A stretch of 64,000 nt of DNA from Dactylonectria macrodidyma (taxonomy: Eukaryota; Ascomycota; Sordariomycetes; Hypocreales; Nectriaceae). Below, piece by piece: positions 58,543-64,000 of the stretch; the first letter of the stretch is position 1, and each line of letters starts with the position of its first letter. The stretch lies in assembly GCA_020744425.1 (NCBI GenBank), contig JAGMUV010000004.1, positions 2,542,001 to 2,606,000 on the forward strand, written 5' to 3'. The notes beneath the pieces were generated by a model. It ran no database searches, was not told where the DNA came from, and saw only the letters and a list, made by a program, of their open reading frames with translations. Made by a program: the position numbers and the translations under genes.

Positions 58543-61151
58543 ATGTCGCGTCATCGAATTGTCCACACGTTCAATACTGATGACATTGTGTCTGAATTCG
58601 ACGGGGAAGACTATGTCGAAGAGGAGGATGAGCTGAGCCCAGAGGATAGGGTTGCCATGGCAAACGGTACCGCTGAGATTCGAAGGGCTCTTGGATCCGA
58701 GTCCAGCAAAATCACGACCGAACAGATTCAGGAGGCACTATGGCACTACTACTATGATCTCGACAAGTCTATTGCGTATCTGACGAAAACGTACATCGCC
58801 CCACCCCCTAAGCCAGCTGCAAAGAAGGCTCCAGAAGGTACGTCTAGCGCAGTCTCTTTTCCTGCTTCGCAACACCTTGGCTTGGAAGGAACCGGAGCAG
58901 ACCATAGGCGTCTGGGATATGGAGACCACTTGGATGATCACTTGGGACCAACGCCGCTTCCCTCGAACTTCTGGACTTGTCAGAGACCAAAGGTCTCTTA
59001 TTCGCGGTTTTTTGACGACATGCCATGGTTGAACGTACCTCAACACCGCCTGACAGTATTCATCGAGCCTCATCGTCCCTGTGGAGGGCTGTTGGGTGGT
59101 GGCGAAAGCGCACCGAAGATGTCAAAGCTCCAAGCTCTCGCAGCGGCAAGGAAAAAGAAGAATGAGGCAAAGAAGGAGGAGGGTACATCGCTACAAACCG
59201 AGAAGGGCATCGCACAACTATCCATCAGTGATCCTACCCAAAAAGAAAATCGGAAACCGCCCCTTTCAGGCTTGGTAAAACTGCAAAAGACTACAGATCA
59301 GCCTGGACTGCAAGCCAACTCCCAGCCGTTAGGATTCGTCAAAAGTGCGCTTCACCCATCGGCAGATCAACTTAGAGGTTCTGGTGAAACTCTCAGCACC
59401 TTGGATAGGGAGCGTGTTAATGTGCGCATCGATCTCCCCACGAAACCCGACGAATATGCGGCCCCAATCCAAACGGTTGCTCCATCTGCGTTCGCCCAGA
59501 CTCTTTTTGGATCTGCTCCAGGCGGTTTCGGATCCCATAGGCCCGATGTTTACGCGATGCCGTATACATCGTCTTCCTCCTTTTCCGCCCAGGCCTTCGC
59601 CGAGCCAAGTCCAGATGACGTTGTGCTTGCGGCTCAGGCGAAAGGTTCGAATTTTGCAAGGACGAAATGATGGGCTAATTCTAATTCCTATTCAGCGGGA
59701 AAGAAGACCACGACTGCGCCGAAAACAACCAAGAAGTCCCAAAAGGACAAGGTCACTGCAGGTGACGAGGCTGCCAAGGAAATCTCTACGTTAGAAATCA
59801 ACGATACGCCGCCGCCCAAGAGCAAGGGCCTTGACGTAGTCAAAGAGTTTGAAAACAGCACGAACAAGAGGAGCATCAGCTTCGTGGTTGTTGGTGAGTA
59901 GAAGATGTTTTTGTTTCTGACAACTCAAAGCTGACATTATCAGGTCATGTTGATGCAGGCAAGAGTACACTCATGGGCCGCCTACTATTGGAACTGAAAT
60001 TTGTGGAAAAGCACACAATTGATCGGTATCGGAAGCAAGCTGAGAAATCTGGCAAGCAGTCATTCGCTTTGGCATGGGTCATGGACCAAAGAAGCGAAGA
60101 GCGAGATCGGGGTGTTACCATTGATATCGCCACCAATCATTTCGAAACCGAGAAGACCAACTTTACGATTTTAGACGCTCCAGGGCACCGGGACTTTGTC
60201 CCAAACATGATCGCCGGAGCCAGTCAAGCCGATTTCGCAATCCTCGTCATTGATGCGGACACTGGGGCTTACGAAAAGGGACTGAAAGGTCAAACACGGG
60301 AACACATCCTGCTCCTTCGAAGTCTGGGTGTTCAAAGGCTGATCATAGGTGTGAACAAACTGGATGTGATCCGCTGGAAGCAAGAACGCTTCGATGAGAT
60401 TTCGGAGTACATTGGAGGCTTCTTGTCAGGCCTGGGTTTCCAGGGCAAGAACATCACATTCATACCAATCTCGGGTCTCAATGGGGATAACCTTGTCAAG
60501 CGGACAGAGGATGAAGCTGCCTCTTGGTACACTGGTCCCACACTGATTGAGGCATTGGAGAATTCGGAGCCATCGTCTGCGCGAGCTTTAAAGAAGCCAT
60601 TCCGGCTAGCCATATCAGAGGTCTTCCGTTCGCAACTGGGAACAACAACCATCGCCGGCCGCATTGATTCAGGTTCCATCCAAATTGGTGACCTTGTTTT
60701 GGTGCAACCAAGCGGAGAGGAAGCGTACATCAAGTCTATCATGGTCGACTCGGATATGCAGGATTGGGCGGTTGCCGGACAGAGCGTCAGTATAGCCCTG
60801 TCTAACATCGACCCGATTCATATACGAGTTGGCGATATGCTATGCCACAAAACACAACCTATCAACTGTAGCGATACTTTTATTCTCAAGGCCATGGCAT
60901 TCGCGCATCTAATGCCTATGCCCGTGGACCTTCACCGAGGACGACTGCATGCCGCCGGCCAGATCCAGTCGATCACTGCGACGCTCGACAAAGCTTCTGG
61001 GGCAGTTGTCAAGAAGAAGCCCAGAATCGTGCAACCTGGTGATGTTGCACGAGTAGTTGTCAAGCTGGCCTCTAAAGCTCCTTTAGAGTCTGGACAAAGG
61101 GTTGTCATAAGGAGTGGAGGGGAGACGATCGCGGCTGGTCTTTTAGAATGA
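58543..61151 (+). CDS. hbs1: HBS1-type translational GTPase (ribosome rescue)
   Basis: EF-1alpha-like GTPase that works with Dom34/Pelota to split stalled ribosomes in no-go and non-stop mRNA decay. Exons 58543-59644, 59696-59893 and 59944-61151; 835 residues if 58838-58983 is all coding. Introns are 59645-59695 (GTTCGA donor, CTAAT, CAG) and 59894-59943 (GTGAGT). The second splits the P-loop and restores GHVDAGKST (434-442). The N-terminal HBS1_N helical domain includes SKITTEQIQEALWHYYYDLD. A linker conserved in fungi has FFDDMPWLNVPQHR and APKMSKLQALAAARKKK. The G domain shows DRGVTID (switch 1), DAPGHRDF (511-518) and NKLD (571-574), followed by two beta-barrel domains. A GTACGT donor-like site at 58838 suggests an unresolved extra intron with possible acceptors ending at 58888 or 58900; the frame is open either way. 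Confidence 0.92.
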
Positions 61152-61321
61152 GTCACAGAGTCCAAAGATCATTGTCCGTAGATGATAGAAAGATACGGAA
61201 GGCTCAAAATGGATATAAGTATACTATTGTTACATGAACATACATGATGGTGTACGTGGTCCTCGACTGACTATTAACTCTTCCATATGTTACTTCCTCG
61301 GACGTATTCTTGGGTCCGCAT
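61152..61321. other. Short convergent gap HBS1/2EXR
   Basis: 170 bases between two stop codons of converging genes. No element recognised. Confidence 0.6.
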
Positions 61322-62275
61322 TTATTGACGATTGCCACTCGCAGCAAGCACACTCCGAAAACGACCATTCGAGCACTCCCGAACTGCAAGAAGCGTATCA
61401 ATCAGGCCATGGTTGTCCCGAGGGGTTCTGTACACTGCTGGGACATTCGATCGAACTAACCACCAGCCAAAGACCCGAATGTCGTAAAATTCTAGACCCT
61501 GACATGGTTCACCATAACGCCCAATACTTCGGCCCATTGAGTCAAGACAGTCTCGCCAAACTCTTCGCATCTCGCTCAAGGTTGCGGTGTAATACACAAT
61601 AACCGGCGAGCCATCATCCCGTACTTCATTCGTACTTGCAAGCAGTGGCAAAGGAGTGTCCTCCGGCAGTGGTTCGATCGTAGCCTCGCATCGCCGCCTG
61701 ACTACAAGTGGTTCCCTCCCCAGATTGTAGGGTTGTGAATTGGGTAGTTTGGTGGCAAGAAAGTTCAGTGTCCTTAGTTGTGGGAAGTATTCCTTAGCCA
61801 CTCCAATAGGAACTTTGGAGAAAAATATGTAATCGTGGGCAACAAGTGGGCGAGGTAAGGCTGTGAAGAAATCGCATGACGGATACCCAATATGCCGCAC
61901 TCGGTGGGCGCCGATAATGTGCACTAGCTTCTGAGCTGGGAGCAATTCGTTGAGCCGATGATCAAGATACAGCATATCAATCTCTGCGTTAAACCACACG
62001 CGGTTGCAGAGGAGGAAGCAATGTTGCTGGGCCATATGTCGAGACTCCTTGCAAACGTGCGCCACCACAGGTGGACTATGGCTCTGCCAGTACACAAATC
62101 TTCTCACTTCCAGTTCAGGAGATGAGGAAGGCGGGGAGTTTTCTCGGTCTTCGATGAGGTCCATTACATGAAATACGCGACGAGGTGGGAGAGCATGCTC
62201 CCAGATTAGCATGCGTATTTCTGGGACGAATTTGTTGAAGTATTCAAAGTTGAGATGCCCGACCTGGTTAGCCAT
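61322..62275 (-). CDS. 2EXR domain protein
   Basis: Intronless, 317 residues from ATG 62275. The N-terminal half has the 2EXR signature of filamentous ascomycetes: VPEIRMLIWEHALP (17-30), an aromatic-rich stretch (VRRFVYWQSHS) and PPVVAHVCKESRH (68-80). The rest contains aspartate- and aromatic-rich segments common in this family (WFNAEIDMLYLD, HIGYPSCDFFTALP). There is no signal peptide or membrane segment. The family is large and expanded in filamentous ascomycetes, with no established biochemical role. It converges on HBS1 and is followed upstream by an SDR gene on the same strand with a 478-base gap, so it has its own promoter. Confidence 0.85.
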   Translation of the reverse strand: MANQVGHLNFEYFNKFVPEIRMLIWEHALPPRRVFHVMDLIEDRENSPPSSSPELEVRRFVYWQSHSPPVVAHVCKESRHMAQQHCFLLCNRVWFNAEIDMLYLDHRLNELLPAQKLVHIIGAHRVRHIGYPSCDFFTALPRPLVAHDYIFFSKVPIGVAKEYFPQLRTLNFLATKLPNSQPYNLGREPLVVRRRCEATIEPLPEDTPLPLLASTNEVRDDGSPVIVYYTATLSEMRRVWRDCLDSMGRSIGRYGEPCQGLEFYDIRVFGWWLVRSNVPAVYRTPRDNHGLIDTLLAVRECSNGRFRSVLAASGNRQ

Positions 62276-62753
62276 TTTGCGCGAGAAAAGTGATGAAGGA
62301 GATGGTGGTTGGGTGATGGGCGATGGACATAGAAGAAAGCTGAGGCGGTGTTGATGAAACTACGAAAAGATGAGGTAAATGATTTCGGGGATGGGGGGTT
62401 TCTTAATCGATTCTGGTCTAGGGTATGCTGCTTAGATGGATTGTCGCCAGTTTTGTAATTGTTAGGCAAGCTATTTGATGGCTGCCAAGCTGATGGCGGG
62501 GTTGTGAGAGGCAAAACAAGCCCTCGGTCAGCCCAGCCACTGGATGATAGTACTCGCTGTTGTCATCCCAAATAAGGCGAAGAGATATTCTAGGAGGGAC
62601 GTGAACAAGAAAATTGGTCGCGGCGATGGATCAGGCAATCTCAATATAGTGTAACCGACATGTGGAGCAAAACGAAGGTAGAGCGAGCCATTATGACGGC
62701 CAACAGGTGAAAACTTGCATTCCCATACAATGTGATGAATCTTAAGAAAGCGA
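62276..62753. other. 2EXR promoter and SDR 3' flank
   Basis: 478 bases. The part near 62276 is the 2EXR leader. No TATA box or gene was recognised. Confidence 0.55.
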
Positions 62754-63686
62754 TCACGCACAATGCCCATTCAGTTCACTTTCGGTCCAGTCCCACAGCA
62801 TCTTTGCCATCTCATCATTCTTCCCATCATTGCTCGCCATTCCCCCAACACCTACAGGCTCATAGTATTCCCCGCTCTTGACATCTTTCGACACTGATGC
62901 CCACAACTGATTCTTGGCTCCTTGCTCTACGGGCGTGAGGAACATGTTTCCAACCCTCGTCATCACCCTTACAATGGTCGGCGAGGCCGTCGCCCCTTCC
63001 ATGAGCTGTGTGCGAACCAGACCTGGGTGGATAGCAGCAACTGTGAGCTGAGGGTACAGTTTCGCCAAATGCCTTGCCCAAAGTACGTTCGCCAGCTTGC
63101 TCTGATAATACCGTCCGTAAGCTCCAAGGCTATCAGCAGTAGTCTTGGGCGTGTCCAAACGACATCCTCCCTTGGGAGCATACGTATGGCCATATGATGC
63201 CAATGAGATAATACGAACATCAGCCATAGTGTCATCGTTGGCTGTCTTCTCCATGATTGGGAGGAGAAGTTTGGTCAGAAGAGCATGACCCATGTGATTG
63301 GTTCCGAACTGTATCTCGTAGCCGTCTTTCGTCAAACCAGGCGGAACCGCCATGATGCCAGCGTTGAGCATGAGGATATCCAGGCGGTCCGTCTCCGAAA
63401 GGACCTTGCGTGATGCCCTCTTGACTGAATCGAACGAGCTTAAGTCCAGTTCGAGAAGTTCGATTGGCGCATCCGGCACCTGTTGCTTAATCTCATCGGC
63501 CGCTGATCGAGCCTTTTCGAGATTGCGTGATGCAAGCCAAATCTGCTTAGGCTTGTGTCGGCAGAACTCAAGCATTACTTGCTTGCCGAGGCCGACATTC
63601 CCTCCTGTAACCAGGATGACCTTTCCAGTCAGGGATGGAATGTCCTTCTCCGGATCGAAGGCAACTGATTTGCTGCGGCAGATCAT
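62754..63686 (-). CDS. Short-chain dehydrogenase/reductase
   Basis: Intronless, 310 residues from ATG 63686, which follows a C/T-rich leader. Classical Rossmann-fold NAD(P)H oxidoreductase of the retinol-dehydrogenase/WW-oxidoreductase-like group common in fungi. It shows TGGNVGLG (27-34) for cofactor binding, a LELDLSSFDSV segment after strand beta-3, LNAG (107-110), the catalytic Ser at about 164 in ISLASYGH, and the catalytic Tyr193 and Lys197 in YYQSK. IHPGLVRT follows, as in the family. An Arg in LASRN after beta-2 suggests preference for NADPH, by inference. Substrate is unknown. No other pathway gene lies next to it. A clear TATA box is 116 bases upstream. Confidence 0.92.
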   Translation of the reverse strand: MICRSKSVAFDPEKDIPSLTGKVILVTGGNVGLGKQVMLEFCRHKPKQIWLASRNLEKARSAADEIKQQVPDAPIELLELDLSSFDSVKRASRKVLSETDRLDILMLNAGIMAVPPGLTKDGYEIQFGTNHMGHALLTKLLLPIMEKTANDDTMADVRIISLASYGHTYAPKGGCRLDTPKTTADSLGAYGRYYQSKLANVLWARHLAKLYPQLTVAAIHPGLVRTQLMEGATASPTIVRVMTRVGNMFLTPVEQGAKNQLWASVSKDVKSGEYYEPVGVGGMASNDGKNDEMAKMLWDWTESELNGHCA

Positions 63687-64000
63687 GTTGGTGTTGAGAA
63701 GCAAGACAGAAAAATTGAAGGGGTCTGAAGTGGAATTCAAAAGAGAAATGATTGTCTGAGATGATGATAGAACTAAGAGGACAGTGGGCTGGGAGAAGGG
63801 TTTATATAGATATTCTGAGAGAGACAGTAGGGGACAAACACATGATTGGTATTCTCAAGGATCACAAAACTCGACCCATGCAACGCCATCTTATGACCTT
63901 TTGCAGCCTGGCTCCAGCAGGTATTGATGTCAATTGCACTTTGCAGAAAGCTAAGGAAGCGGCATTGTAGAAGGGAGACGGGAGATAGAGAGCCAATGAG
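63687..64000 (-). promoter_or_regulatory. SDR promoter with TATA box
   Basis: On the minus strand TATATAAA (63802-63809) is followed by a C/T-rich leader down to ATG 63686, a layout typical of a regulated, TATA-containing fungal promoter. Beyond the TATA box no further element was recognised before the window edge. Confidence 0.6.

Noticed and set aside
62754..63740. Longer SDR start at 63740
   Set aside because: That codon is TTG and lies in the leader; the first ATG is at 63686.

Overview
The window looks like nuclear chromosomal DNA of a filamentous ascomycete (Pezizomycotina), most likely a Sordariomycete and possibly Hypocreales. The genes are split by many short introns of about 45-70 bases with CTAAC-like branch points. 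Start codons sit in CACCATGG-like contexts, promoters are pyrimidine-rich, and several families present are specific to filamentous fungi (DUF8035, DUF3295/GATA-AreA-type, 2EXR, RTA1, Upc2-like zinc-cluster factors). No species can be named from the sequence. No operon, CRISPR array, intact tRNA or rRNA gene was found.

Layout. Positions 1660-2070 (minus) hold a decayed C-terminal piece of a 2-isopropylmalate synthase. 3252-4953 (minus) is a DUF8035 protein. 9406-11860 (minus) is fungal 6-phosphofructokinase, rebuilt from three exons. 16943-18727 (plus) is a GATA-AreA/DUF3295 regulator-like protein. A gene desert of 14.4 kb follows. A divergent pair comes next: a large polytopic membrane protein with a TLC-like segment (33096-35186, minus) and a 14-TM-type MFS transporter (35633-37519, plus), sharing a 446-base promoter region. 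A 7-kb desert precedes a CHY zinc-finger protein (44556-46628, minus), and another 5.8-kb desert follows it. The right end is gene-dense: RTA1-family membrane protein (52465-53417, plus), Zn2Cys6 transcription factor (53868-55337, minus), chaperonin CCT epsilon (55894-57763, minus), HBS1-type ribosome-rescue GTPase (58543-61151, plus), 2EXR protein (61322-62275, minus) and a short-chain dehydrogenase (62754-63686, minus).

The conserved core genes are PFK (glycolysis), CCT5 (protein folding, cytosol) and HBS1 (no-go/non-stop ribosome rescue). The accessory genes are transporters, RTA1, the zinc-cluster factor, 2EXR and SDR. No complete biosynthetic cluster is visible. The two context-based links worth testing are the shared promoter of the TLC-like/MFS pair and the tail-to-tail RTA1/zinc-cluster pair.

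I found no clear previously undescribed system. The most notable items are the relic leucine-biosynthesis domain, the unclassified TLC-like membrane protein whose start codon lies in a tandem repeat, an 18-base microexon plus a stop-free 48-base intron in CCT5, and several weak 5' splice sites. Exon boundaries were inferred by eye from splice signals and reading frame.
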